Positions 1 to 11,400 of a stretch of 64,000 bases of DNA are shown piece by piece; position 1 is the first letter of the stretch; every line of letters starts with the position of its first letter. Source of the DNA: Perognathus longimembris pacificus (taxonomy: Eukaryota > Chordata > Mammalia > Rodentia > Heteromyidae); the NCBI RefSeq assembly GCF_023159225.1, contig NC_063167.1, forward strand, positions 72,851,798-72,915,797. The letters are read 5' to 3'. A model generated the notes under the pieces. It ran no database searches. It was not told the origin of the DNA and saw nothing but the letters and a program-made list of their open reading frames with translations. A program made the position numbers and the translations under genes.

Positions 1-884
1 CCGCCTTTAAAGAAAATCTCCACATCCTGAGAATTGAAATGCATGAAAAAATAGATTTAAAATACAACTCTTTAAAGGAAGAAATTTCCACGATCAGAGC
101 TGATATGACAACCATGAATAGCTCTCTGACATCCATAAACTCCGCAATTGAAACTATAACACAAAGAGTGGACCATATAGCATCCAGAATCTCTCGCCTG
201 GACGATGAAGCAGCTGACAACAACCAGAAAATGACCACACTCCAAGAAAAGGTGAAGCTTCAGGAAGGATTAATCCAGGAACTAATGGACAAAGACAAGA
301 GATATAATCTGCACATAATTGGAATAGAAGAAGGAGCCGAATATCAGAACAGAGGGCTTAACCATGTTCTCAATAAAGTTATTGCAGAAAACTTCCCCAA
401 TCTCACAGGGGACCCCATCCAGGTAACTGAAGCCTATAGGACACCTGGCAGGCCAGACCCCAGGAAAACCACCCCAAGGCACATAATATTCAAGACTACA
501 GACCTCAAGATTAAAGAGCAAATTCTGAATTCAGCCAAGGCGAAGAAGGAAACTTTTTTCAATGGGAAGAGGATTCGAATAACATCCGACTTATCCACAC
601 AAACTTACCAAGCTCCAAGTGAGTGGAAGAACACCATCCAAGTACTCCAGAATAACAATTTACAACCTCGGATCAAATATCCAGCGAAATTGGAGTTCAC
701 ATTCAAAGGGAGAACCAGATCTTTCCACACCAAAGAGGAGCTAAAGGAGTATGTGAATAAAAAACCAGCCCTACAGAGAATATTAAGAGGGGAAGCCCAC
801 CCAACAGAGATCGTAAAAGACACACAGACAGAATCAGAAAGAAACTTCAATAGCCAAAGTCCAGCAGAAAGACCAGCTCACTAA
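1..884 (+). CDS. LINE-1 ORF1 (RNA-binding chaperone), 5' part outside window
   Basis: ORF1p of an L1 retrotransposon binds L1 RNA as a trimer in the retrotransposition particle. The frame is open from the first bases of the window, so the true start lies upstream; the first visible ATG is at 39 (281 codons to the TAA ending at 884). Roughly residues 1-85 after that ATG are a heptad-rich coiled coil. An RRM-like part follows, starting near the NLHIIGIEEG stretch, and then the basic C-terminal domain with the RIKYPAKLEF stretch. No stop or frameshift is seen. A purine-rich spacer of 60 bp with a long A run separates it from ORF2, the usual L1 arrangement. Family assignment is firm; whether the whole ORF1 is intact cannot be seen. 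Confidence 0.9.
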   Translation, partial: AFKENLHILRIEMHEKIDLKYNSLKEEISTIRADMTTMNSSLTSINSAIETITQRVDHIASRISRLDDEAADNNQKMTTLQEKVKLQEGLIQELMDKDKRYNLHIIGIEEGAEYQNRGLNHVLNKVIAENFPNLTGDPIQVTEAYRTPGRPDPRKTTPRHIIFKTTDLKIKEQILNSAKAKKETFFNGKRIRITSDLSTQTYQAPSEWKNTIQVLQNNNLQPRIKYPAKLEFTFKGRTRSFHTKEELKEYVNKKPALQRILRGEAHPTEIVKDTQTESERNFNSQSPAERPAH

Positions 885-944
885 AGACAAGAAGAAAAAA
901 AAAAAAAAAAAAAAAAAAACAGGAAAAAACAGCCAAACAAGAAA

Positions 945-2534
945 ATGGAAGGAGAAAAAACACCCTTATCCTTGATCTCTTTAAATATAAATGGCTTAAA
1001 CTCCCCGATTAAGAGGAGCAGACTGGCAGAATGGATCCGCAAACAAAAAGTTGACATCTGCTTTCTACAAGAGACCCACCTTACAGCAAGCGACAAAAAC
1101 AGGCTTCGAATGAAAGGATGGAGCAAGATCTACCAAGCAAATGCCCCCACCAAAACGGCAGGTGTAGCCATTCTGATCTCAGACAAGCTGGACTTCTCTT
1201 TAAAGTCCACTCAAAAAGACAAAGAAGGACACTACATATTAATACAAGGAAAAATCCAGAATCAAGACATCACGGTGATAAATGTATACTCACCGAACAA
1301 AAGAGGCCCGACATATGTCAAGCAAATTCTCACAGAATTACAGAACAAGATAGACGCAAACACAATCATAGTGGGTGACTTTAATACTCCTCTCTCTCCA
1401 AGAGACAGATCCAACAACCAGAGGATTAGTAAGGGAGCTGAGGACCTAAATAACACCATTTCCCAAATGGATCTAACAGACCTATATAGAACCTTTCACC
1501 CTACAGAGACCCAATACACCTTCTTTTCAGCAGCCCATGGATCATATTCCAAAATAGACCACGTCATAGCCCACACAAAGAACCTCAGCAAATACAAAAG
1601 TATTGACATCATCCCATGTTTTATATCTGATCACAGTGGATTAAAGGTAACCCTCAACAACAAAGGATACCACAGAGGCTATACACACTCTTGGAGGCTA
1701 AACCCCACGCTGCTATCCAACACTTGGGCCACAGATCAAATTAAAGATGAAATCAACGAATTCATAAGCCACAATGACAAAGAAAACACATCACAAAGAA
1801 ACCTATGGGACACAGCTAAGGCAGTACTGAGGGGCAAGATCATTGCACTCAGCACTCACATTAAAAGAATGGAAGCAGAGCAGGTGAATAACCTCACGAT
1901 GAAACTAAAACAACTGGAGAAACAAGAAATGACAGAATCTAAAACGACTAGGAGGGGAGAGATCACAAAGATTAAAGAAGAGATAAATCTGATTGAAAAT
2001 AGAAAGACCATTCAACAAATAAATAAGACTAAAAGCTGGTTCTTTGAGAAAATAAACAAAATTGACAGACCCCTTGCAAGACTCACAAAAAAAAGAAGAG
2101 AAGAGACTCATATACGTAAAATCAGGGACTCCACTGGAAAAATTACAAGTACACACGATATTCAAACAATCATAAGGAGCTATTTCCAAAACCTCTACTC
2201 AGCAAAAAACAATAATTTTACAGAAATGGATCAATTCTTAGAGAAGTACAAACTGCCCAAACTGAACCAAGAAGAAATAAATCAACTAAATATACCAATA
2301 ACTTACGGTGAGATACAGGAGGTAATCAAGAACCTCCCTACTGGGCTGGGGATATAGCCTAGTGGCAAGAGTGCCTGCCTCGAATACACGAGGCCCTAGG
2401 TTCGATTCCCCAGCACCGCATATACAGAAAACGGCCAGAAGCGGCGCTGTGGCTCAAGTGGCAGAGTGCTAGCCTTGAGCAGGAAGAAGCCAGGGACAGT
2501 GCTCAGGCCCTGAGTCCAAGGCCCAGGACTGGCC

Positions 2535-2567
<33 letters not shown>

Positions 2568-5003
2568 CTCCCTACTAAGAAAAGCCCAGGCCCAGATGGA
2601 TTCACCAACGAATTCTACAAAACCTTTAGTGATGAGCTAATTCCAATACTCCTCAAACTCTTCCGCGAAATAGAAACGGAGTGAGAAATCCCAAACTCAT
2701 TCTACGAAGCTAATATCATACTCATTCCCAAACCAGGCAAAGATCCAACAAAAAAAGAGAACTACAGACCAATATCACTAATGAACACAGATGCAAAGCT
2801 CCTCAATAAAATATTAGCTAACAGGATCCAGAAACTGATCAAGAATATCATACATCATGACCAAGTAGGCTTCATCCCTCAGTCACAAGGATGGTTCAAC
2901 ATCCGTAAATCAATCAACGTAATTCACCACATAAACAGAACTAAAATCAAGAATCACATTGTTATCTCAGTTGATGCCCAAAAAGCCTTTGACAAAATAC
3001 AACATCCATACCTATTAAAAGCTTTGGAGAGAACAGGAATAGATGGAACATTCCTCAAAACAATAAAAGCCATATACAACAGACCAACTGCTAATATCAT
3101 ATTAAATGGAGAGAAACTTAAATCATTCCCCCTAAACTCAGGAACAAGACAAGGATGCCCACTCTCCCCACTTCTGTTCAACATAGTGCTGGAATCCCTA
3201 GCCATAGCAATAAGGCAAGAGGAGGACATCAAAGGGATCCACGTCGGCAAGGAAGAAATCAAGTTATCCCTATTCGCAGACGACATGATCTTATATCTGA
3301 AGGACCCAAAAAACTCAGTACCCAAACTCCTACACCTAATAAACCAATTTGGCAAAGTAGCAGGATACAAAATCAATCCACAAAAGTCAGCAGCTTTTCT
3401 GTACACCAGCAATAGACAAACAGAAAAGGAAATTATGGAAACAATTCCATTTACAGTAGCCAAAAAAAGAATAAAGTACCTAGGAATCAACTTAACCAAG
3501 GACGTGAGGGTCCTATTCAATGAAAACTACAAAAATCTAATAAGGGAAATCAAAGAAGACACAAGGAGATGGAAAGACCTCCCATGCTCATGGGTAGGCA
3601 GAATCAATATAGTGAAAACGGCCATATTGCCCAAATTGTTATACAAATTCAATGCAATACCTATCAAAATCCCAGCCACATTCTTCACTGAAATAGAGAA
3701 ACCAATCCATAAATTCATATGGAACAGCAAAAAACCTAGAATAGCCAAAGCAATTCTAGGCAAAAAAGATAGTGCAGGAGGTATCACCATACCATACTTC
3801 AAGTTCTACTACAAGGCCATCATAACAAAAACAGCATGGTATTGGTATAAAAACAGATCGGAAGACCAGTGGATTAGAATTGAAGACCCAGAAATAAAAC
3901 CGCACTCTTACAGCCAACTGATATTCGACAAAGGAGCTAAAGACATACAATGGAATAAACATAGCCTCTTCAACTACTGGTGCTGGGAGAACTGGGCAGC
4001 CATATGCAGAAAACTCAAAGTAGACCCAAGCCTATCACCATGCACCAAGATCAACTCAAAATGGATCAAGGACCTCAATATCAGACCTGAATCCTTGAAT
4101 CTACTGAAGGACAGAGTAGGAAAGACACTAGAACTTATAGGCACAGGAAGGAACTTCCTGAATAGAGTCCCAGGAGCACAACAAATAGGGGAACGACTCA
4201 ACAAATGGGACTACTACAAATTAAAAAGTTTCTGCACAGCTAAGGTCATATCCACCAAAATAGAAAGACAGCCAACGATATGGGAAAGGATATTTACCAG
4301 CACAGCAACAGACAAAGGCCTGATATCTGTCATCTACAGAGAACTCAAAAAACTAAGCCCCTCCAAGCCCAATAAACCTATTAGGAAATGGGCAAAAGAG
4401 CTAAAGAGAGCCTTCACAAGAGAAGATATAAAAATGGCAAAGAAACACATGAGGAAATGCTCAACATCCCTGCTAGTAAAGCAAATGCAAATAAAAACAA
4501 CCCTGAGATACCACCTCACCCCAGTTAGAATGGCCTATACTCTGAACTCAGGAAACAACAAATGCTGGAGGGGCTGTGGGGAAAGAGGAACCCTTCTCCA
4601 TTGTTGGTGGGAGTGTAAATTAGTACAACCACTTTGGAGAACAGTATGGAGGTTTCTCAAAAAGCTCAATATAGACCTACCCTATGACCCAGCCATACCA
4701 CTCCTAGGCATCTATCCTAAACAGCAAAACCCAAGATATCAAAAGGACATTTGTACTTCCATGTTTATCGCGGCACAATTCACAATAGCCAAAATTTGGA
4801 AACAACCCAGATGCCCCTCCACAGACGAATGGATCCAAAAAATATGGTACTTATACACAATGGAATACTACATAGCGATTAGGAATGGTGAAATATTGTT
4901 ATTCACAGGGAAATGGTCAGAACTCGAACAAATAATGTTGAGGGAGACAAGCCTAGAACACAGAAAACAAAGGGGCATGATCTCCCTGATATATGACTGT
5001 TAA
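945..5003 (+). pseudogene. LINE-1 ORF2 (endonuclease / reverse transcriptase), disrupted
   Basis: ORF2p nicks target DNA and reverse transcribes L1 RNA. Removing the 234-bp insertion (SINE plus duplicated target) gives 1,274 codons, a normal L1 ORF2 length. The endonuclease is complete: E43 (in QETH), D145 and N147 (in GDFN), D205 and D229-H230 (in SDHS) all sit at the numbering known for L1. The reverse transcriptase has the [11 protein letters not shown] stretch and the FADD box (about residues 699-702, nt 3273-3284). A cysteine-rich C-terminal segment ([10 protein letters not shown]) is present. Two lesions are seen. A SINE lies after codon 466, and its own sequence brings a stop at 2355-2357. 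A TGA lies at 2682-2684 (codon 502). Otherwise the frame is open, so the element is recently dead. Confidence 0.93.
2343..2561 (+). mobile_element. ID-dimer SINE inserted in L1 ORF2
   Basis: Two tRNA/ID-like halves start with GGGCTGGGGATATAGCC and end in a long A tail. A perfect 15-bp target duplication flanks the element (2328-2342 and 2562-2576), so the insertion was L1-mediated. Insert plus duplication is 234 bp, a multiple of three, so the ORF2 frame is the same on both sides. Confidence 0.95.
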
Positions 5004-5265
5004 CAAAGGGAGAGGGAGAGACAGTAGAGACCAAGTCTGTGAACACTGTATATGTGCTTGATACATTGTATATTGCATATGGGTCTACCTGACCTAGACA
5101 AGGGATGGAAAAACAGGTTGTAAGATATCACAAGAAATGTACACACTGCCCTACTATGTAACTGCACCCTCTTTGCACAACACCTTGTAAAAAAAATTTA
5201 TGTTCAAATTAATAATAAAAATTTTTTTTTTAAAAAAAAGCAGGTAAAAAAAAAAAAAGAAAAAA
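5004..5265 (+). mobile_element. LINE-1 3' UTR and A-rich end
   Basis: This directly follows the ORF2 stop. It contains a purine-rich stretch, an AATAAA signal near 5212 and a terminal run of A/T and A-rich sequence. A truncated copy of the same 3' end is found at 10055-10172, which supports its identity. Confidence 0.85.
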
Positions 5266-6169
5266 AGAACACCACATCCGGTTCCAGGAGCCTCACTCTA
5301 TATAAAGTCACAATTCTTTACTTCCTGTTTCCTTTTGCTAGTGACAACATTTTGTTTGTTTCATAGAAAAATCAAGCAGAACAGGAAATGAATCTTTTGC
5401 ACAAATAACTCCTAAGTGCTCTTAGAAACATTTCTTGTACCATGTCGAAGTTTAGAAACCACTTCAGAGTGACTATTAAGCTAATGACTCCTGTATACAA
5501 CTAGGAAGAATCTGTGACTAGTCCTGGGGTCTTTGTCACCACCTTGATTATTTCTTCACTTCCTGATAGAGATTCATGCAAAGCTCAGACAGAGAGTCTG
5601 AGTTGTGCTGCACTTGTTACATTGTAGAATAAATTTAAAGTTATTCAATGAGATGCACCAAAGCACAGTCTTTGGCATAACCTTGGTTGTCCCTTTTCTG
5701 CTCTGAGAAGTATCCATCCATTTACATATACCTTCCAGTGTCAAGGTGCCAACAGTTCCAAAGTCATTGAGGTTTTTTTTTTTAAAAAAAAATCTGTAAC
5801 ACAACAGCCATACTCAGATTTTTTTTTTTTTTTAGAATTGGGGTGCTTCTCACTGTTATGATTTCCAAATTCTTAGATGACTGGCTGAATCCTAGGTTTC
5901 TGTTATCTTTTTTCCACCTTCCTTACTTTGAAAGTAATACATGAGTAAGGCTGCTGAAGCTTTTAGACCTGTGGCAAGGCAGAAGCATGTGGTGCGGTTC
6001 ACAGTCTGTGTGTGCTCTCCTCGCAGCAGCCCCCATGTCAGGAGAGGAAGGAGCTAGGACAGCCAAACCTCCCCAAACCTCCTGGAGCCACTTTCTCAAG
6101 CACAACTCCAGGGGGATTTGGATCTGAAATCTACTATCATTTGAAATTGTTTTTCTCTTGCTGCTGGAA
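5266..6169. other. Intergenic, no gene seen
   Basis: This is a roughly 900-bp AT-rich stretch with short A/T homopolymers. Open frames here are short and have no recognisable family. Confidence 0.6.
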
Positions 6170-6183
6170 TGTTACATTCTTTC

Positions 6184-6399
6184 TTTTTTTTTTTTTTTTT
6201 TTTTTTGGCCAGTCCTGGGCCTTGGACTCAGGGCCTGAGCACTGTCCCTGGCTTCCTTTTGCTCAAGGCTAGCACTCTGCCACTTGAGCCACAGCGCCAC
6301 TTCTGGCCGTTTTCTGTATATGTGGTGCTGGGGAATCGAACCCAGGGCCTCATGTATATGAGGCAAGCTCTCTTGCCACTAGGCCATATCCCCAGCCCC
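6184..6399 (-). mobile_element. ID-dimer SINE
   Basis: A full-length reverse copy with a T-rich start (its A tail). A 14-bp target duplication flanks it (6170-6183 and 6400-6413). It is the first of three in a row. Confidence 0.95.
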
Positions 6400-6422
6400 T
6401 GTTACATTCTTTCACTGCTTAA

Positions 6423-6626
6423 ATTTTTTTTTTTTGCCAGTCCTGGTCCTTGAACTCAGGGCCTGAGCACTGTCCCTGGCTTCTTTTTGCTCAAGGCTAG
6501 CACTCTGCCACTCGAGCCGCAGCGCCACTTCTGGCCGTTTCCTGTATATGTGGTGCTGGAGAATCGAACCCAGGGCTTCATGTATACGAGTCAAGCACTC
6601 TTGCCACTAGGCCATATTCCCAGCCC
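6423..6626 (-). mobile_element. ID-dimer SINE
   Basis: A full-length reverse copy, second of three adjacent same-orientation copies, with several CpG-type differences from its neighbours. Confidence 0.93.
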
Positions 6627-6629
6627 AAA

Positions 6630-6843
6630 GTGTTTTTTTTTTTGTTTTTTTTTGCCAGTCCTGGGGCTTGGACTCAGGGCCTGAGCACTGTCCCTGGCTT
6701 CTTTTTGCTCAAGGCTAGCACTCTGCCACTTCAGCCACAGTGCCACTTCTGGCCATTCTCTGCATATGTGGTGCTGGGGAATTGAGCCCAGGGCCTCATG
6801 TATACAAGGCAAGCACTCTTGCCACTAGGTCATATCCCCAGCC
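6630..6843 (-). mobile_element. ID-dimer SINE
   Basis: A full-length reverse copy, third of the run. It is the most diverged of the three. Confidence 0.93.
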
Positions 6844-8090
6844 CAGCTTCAATGTTTTTCTCTGACATTTTTTGGTTTTAGAAATCTATTACTTCTCTTG
6901 GTTTTTTATCGTGCTTTGACTTTATTCAGTATGAACTACAGATGTTTCATTTTCAAAATTTGGGGAAAGTATTTCTCCATCTTTCAGAGAAAGAAATAGT
7001 CATTTTGAAGGAAACGGGATTTTTTTTAATGAATAAAGATTTCATGAATCTTTTGCTTGTAGAACTTTGAATATGTTGTCTCACTACCTCTGGGCTCCAT
7101 AGTTCCTGATAAAAAGTCAGCTGTAAACCTTATTGAAGATACCTGATATATGATAAGATATTTTTCTTACTGCCTTTAGAATTTACTTTGTTTTTGCCTT
7201 TAAAGAGCTTGAACAATATGTCTAGACATGGCTTTTTACATTTTTAATTGGAGCTCACTGAACTTCTTGAAGGTATAAGTAACAGTTTATCTCATTGTAG
7301 CAAATTGTCACTGATATAGTGGCTTAAAATAGTTCTGGAGGTCAGAATTCTAAACTGTGTTCCCTAGGCTAAAATCCAGTCATTAGCAGGGCTGCATTCT
7401 TTCTACAGGCACTTGGGGAAGTCATTCCTTTGCCTATTCATGCTTTAAGAGATTGACTGCATCTCTTAGCTTGTGGCCTCTTCTTGCATCAAAATTCTAT
7501 CAAGGGTTCCCCAACTCTTCTCACACTATGTCACTTTGACCTTCCTTCCTCCATCTCATAAAGGGCCTTGGATACACAGATGAACCTGGGTAACTGTGGC
7601 ATAGTGACAGGTTTTGGTAATTACTATATGGACATATTTGAGGGGACATTGGTCTTTTGACTGCAATACAAAATAATAATGTTTTCCCTCAAATATGAGA
7701 AGCCTTAAAATTAGTTCTTCAAATATTTTCACATCCTTTTCTTTCTTACATATTTTACAGATACTTTCCTCTTCTTTTAGAACTCCCATTATGCAAATAT
7801 TTGTGTTTTAACAGTGTTCTATGTGTCTCTGAAGCTGTTTGTTCTCCCTCATTCTTTATTCTTTCTGCTCTTTAGATTTCCCGATTCTCTCCTCTGTTAA
7901 AACTCTAATGTACATAGACTATTTCTCAATTCGGTTAGTATACTTTTCAGCTCAAAAATCCTATTTGGTGCTTCAAATCCTTTGTATCCATTTCTAGATA
8001 TTTTTTATTTGGTGTGATATGATTTTCATATATTTCTTTAACTAATTAGAGTTAGTGATAAGATTCTTGCTCACTTAGAAATTATTCATT
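6844..8090 (-). mobile_element. Old L1-like stretch, interrupted by an LTR-like piece
   Basis: The outer parts (about 6844-7270 and 7690-8090) read like the reverse strand of an old mammalian L1 3' region, including a phrase close to CTCCCATTATGCAAATAT near 7784. The middle (about 7271-7685) resembles an ancient ERVL/MLT2-type LTR, with 'gtggcttaaaatagttctggaggtcagaa' type wording split around 7320-7345. Both calls are from memory of repeat consensus sequences and are uncertain. Confidence 0.4.
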
Positions 8091-9259
8091 GGAAAGAAAC
8101 AATGAATAAACAAATATTTAAACAGCCTTACAACTTCTTTGAAGGAAAATTATAGAGTACTACCATTATAGGGTGCTGGAGGAAGAATGATGGAGTAGCC
8201 ATCATTGATCAAGATGCATTATACCCAGAAATCGACATATTGAATGAAATGCCTTTATATAGCCACATAAAGAGTGAAAAAAAAAAAACTCAATTCAGGA
8301 AAAAGAAATCTATGCTAGAGTGGTATTTAGATGCTTCTCTGAGAAATATTATTCAAGCTGAGGCCCAAAAAGAAGGCCTTTGCCACTAAGTCATGATCAT
8401 GTGTTTGGTCATGGAGTTAAAAGTAAATATGTAAGCTTATGTATACTTGAGAAACAGCCAACAGGATCTGGTGAAGAATTACGTGTAGTCAGGGGTGAAG
8501 GGAAAACTACCAGGCTTCTGACTGGGATTTAGGGAATATCATGAGAAGGACGTTTAGATACAGGCTCATATGCATATGTGCACAAACAAATTGACTAAAG
8601 TATGGTGTAAGCAGGGGAGGAGTCCAGTGGTATAACTTCTTTGAGCAACTAACTTACAGCATGACAGAATAAATACCTGGAAGTGGAAACATGTTTCTGG
8701 AGAGGATGACAAGAGAAATGGACAGACAGACAAATAGACAGGAAAGGATGGGTGAATATGGATATAATAATCAATGTGCACATGTGAAAATGGAACCAGG
8801 TAACTTGAGGAGATGGCTGGGTTTGGAAGAGATAGGGGGCAGGGAACGCTGGAAGGGCAGACACTGATCAAGATGCATTGTACTCCTAAGTTTATCAATG
8901 ACTCTGTGGTTATTTTGAGCCTCATATATATGGCTATTTTAATTTCCAGTTTCATGGGAAATTTTATTATCCCAAAGTGTTGGTAATGAGATCTGTTTAC
9001 CATTGTCCCTGGATTCTTGTAAAAAACAGGTTCAGAAAATGGAAACATAAAATAGAAAGTCAGATACAACTGTGATGGTAGATCGTAGTACTTGTTTTAT
9101 GAAACAGAAATATGTAGATTTAAAGTACACCAGTTGCTTAAAAGCATAACTGGTTAAGATGGTGATATTAAAATTTTATTTGATCATAGCTAGAGAAATT
9201 ATCATTTTTTCCTTTGAAGGTGAACTTGAAATGGTGGTGTTGGCACAATGGCAGTATAT
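8091..9259. other. Intergenic, no gene seen
   Basis: About 1.2 kb with no recognised repeat or gene. A 167-codon reverse frame at 8566-9069 has no family features and is treated as chance. Confidence 0.5.
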
Positions 9260-9450
9260 AATATGCATTGATCTGTTTGTTATTGCTTAATTTAATCTTT
9301 ATATAATCTCTACAATCCAATCATTATCCCATCTCAAACATGAGAAACCATGATGTTCATAAAAGCTAAGTAAATTGCTCAAAATTAATGTTGACAGGTG
9401 ATAAAGCCATTATGAAACCCAATTATCTGTGCCCAGTTACTTACTCCAGG
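9260..9450 (+). repeat. MIR-like ancient SINE fragment
   Basis: The order of phrases (Taatcttta..caatcattatccca..acatgagaaacc..aagtaaattgctcaaa) follows the MIR core. It is heavily diverged. Confidence 0.45.
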
Positions 9451-9499
9451 ACTTACCTTTTATAAAAAAAAAATCTGTAAAGAACCAAAAGTAATCTGG

Positions 9500-9765
9500 A
9501 TGCAGGTAGCTCATACCTGCAATCCTAGCTGGGTGCTGGTGGCTCACACCTGAATCGTAGTTACTTAGGCTGCTATCTAAGGATCACCATTCCAAGCCAG
9601 TTCCAGCAGGAAAGTCCCCATGAGACTCTTATCTCCAGTTAACCACCAGAAAGCTGGAAGTGGTGCTGTGGCTCAAAGTGGTAGAGTTCTAGCCTTCAGT
9701 GAAAAAGCTCAGGGACAGCCCAGGCCCTGAGTTCAAGCCCCATCGTTGACACCTCCCTCCCACAC
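9500..9765 (+). mobile_element. B1-ID composite SINE (plus a second head fragment)
   Basis: The B1-like head, the Ccaattaaccaccag-type linker and the ID-like half ending in GTTCAAGCCCCA are all present. A short extra B1 head at 9500-9529 suggests one copy inserted into another. Confidence 0.8.
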
Positions 9766-9960
9766 ACACCCAAAAAGGAAACAGCAAGTAAGTACTTTAT
9801 TTAGGCTTTGTGAGCTATTTCTCAATGATTCAGAATTGCTATTATAACACAAACGCATGTATTTCAAATAAAACTATGTTCCAAGTAAAACTTTATCCAA
9901 AAACCAGTCTATGTGCTATATTTTGTTGGCCAGATTTATTGACTGAGTGATTTCTTTGTG

Positions 9961-10308
9961 GCAGTACTGAGACTTAAACCCAGGGCCTCAAGCTCTCATG
10001 TGGCTTTTTCACTAAAAGGCTGGTGCTGAACCATATAAACTACAATTCTACTTCTAAGCAAGGGAAGGGCTGACATTTTCCAAAAAGAAATGTACTCTTT
10101 ACATGACTATGTAACTGTAACCCCTCTGCACATCACCTTTATACTGACAATAAAAGTATTTATAAAAACAAAACAATTCTACTTCCATGATTTACTGGTT
10201 AACTGAAGATAACAGTCTTACAGACTTTTCTTCCTGTTGTGGCTTTGAACGGTGATACTCAGATCTCAGCCTCCTGAGTAACTAGGATGACAGGCATGAG
10301 CCACCAGC
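9961..10308 (-). mobile_element. B1-ID composite SINE split by an L1 fragment
   Basis: A reverse composite SINE. Its ID-like half (9961-10054) and its B1 half (10186-10308) are separated by a 118-bp insertion bounded by a 13-bp duplication. Confidence 0.8.
10055..10172 (+). mobile_element. 5'-truncated L1 3'-end insertion
   Basis: The last part matches the L1 3' UTR at about 5135-5220: CTATGTAACTG, then CTCTGCACATCACC, then an AATAAA signal and an A-rich end. A perfect 13-bp duplication (10042-10054 and 10173-10185) marks target-primed insertion. The host is an older reverse composite SINE. Confidence 0.85.
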
Positions 10309-11207
10309 TGTTAGCTTGTTGGCTAAATTCATACTATGGAATATCTTAACAGGTTCTTCAGAAAATGAAGGAAATGCAAGACACACATATCCTCCATGAA
10401 GAACAATTTTCCATGAGGATAATTTCAGATGCTACTTAATATATTTGCACCAGTTCTAGAATTTACTATTGATTTGTCACAGCTTTGCATACAACTTGGG
10501 GTTCATGCAGGATGGAAAGAGACTCATTTAAAAAATTAGTAATCTAGCAATTTCACGCTCCCAACAGTCCAAACTTATCTTTGTCAAGGCCTTGGCTATA
10601 ACTGCTGGTTAGGAAGCAGAACAGCATGAGTTATTTTTTTCTCTGCTATTCTTTTTATCTTGTTTCTGAGAGGTACAACTGGCCTAGGGTAGCAGAAAGG
10701 TAAAAGAAACGAAGATGGAGAGAGAGACGGCCACAGATTTGACAGGCTGTGAGATGAAATCAAGCCTGATGATCTCTCATTACTCACCCTGAATGTTCCA
10801 GACAGGATGCAAGGCGTCTTTGTTTCCTATCAGTTCCCAACACACTACCACAAACTTAGTCATTTTGATGGCCATTTCTTACTTCTCATAACTCTCTGTT
10901 CCGTGAGTCAGAAATGGAAGTGTGGCTCAGTTGAGTCCTCAGGTAATGCGGCTTCTCATTGAGAGACGTTGATGGTGAACCCATGGTCAAGTCTATTCAA
11001 GTTGTTGACCAAGTTCCATTTGTTGTGATTATTGGGTCAAAGGTACCATTTCTCTCATAGGTGTCTATTGTGTTCAAGCCAAAACAGTGACAAATTGAAC
11101 CCTGATTATGGTCTGAATCTTAACCAGACACTGATCTCTAATATGATGAGGTGCACTCAAAAAATAGAGCTGATTTCTGTATTTTAAAGTCATGTGGTCT
11201 ACTAATG
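10309..11207. other. Intergenic, no gene seen
   Basis: Mostly unique-looking sequence. Part of 10827-10930 has the feel of an old LTR or DNA repeat, but I cannot name it. Confidence 0.5.
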
Positions 11208-11253
11208 GGGTGCTAATGGCCTGTCATCCTAGCTACTCAGGAGACTGAACAAC
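11208..11253 (+). repeat. B1-like head fragment
   Basis: A short forward piece containing the CATCCTAGCTACTCAGGAG core of the composite SINE head. Confidence 0.6.
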
Positions 11254-11304
11254 ACCTATGCTTCTGGGTTTTGTTTTGTTTTGCTAGTTAATAAGAGATA
11301 AAAA

Positions 11305-11400
11305 GTCTCACAGACTTTCCTGCCCAGGCTAGCTTCAAACTGTGATCCTCAGATCTCAGCCTCCTGAGTAACTAGGATGACAGGCATGAGCTACCAGCAA
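11305..11400 (-). mobile_element. B1-ID composite SINE, left-edge copy
   Basis: The B1 part of a reverse composite SINE at the left boundary of unit 1. It supplies the right-hand half of the chimeric SINEs at both internal unit junctions. Confidence 0.8.

Noticed and set aside
8566..9069. 167-codon reverse frame
   Set aside because: No domain, signal or splice context, and surrounded by repeat remnants.
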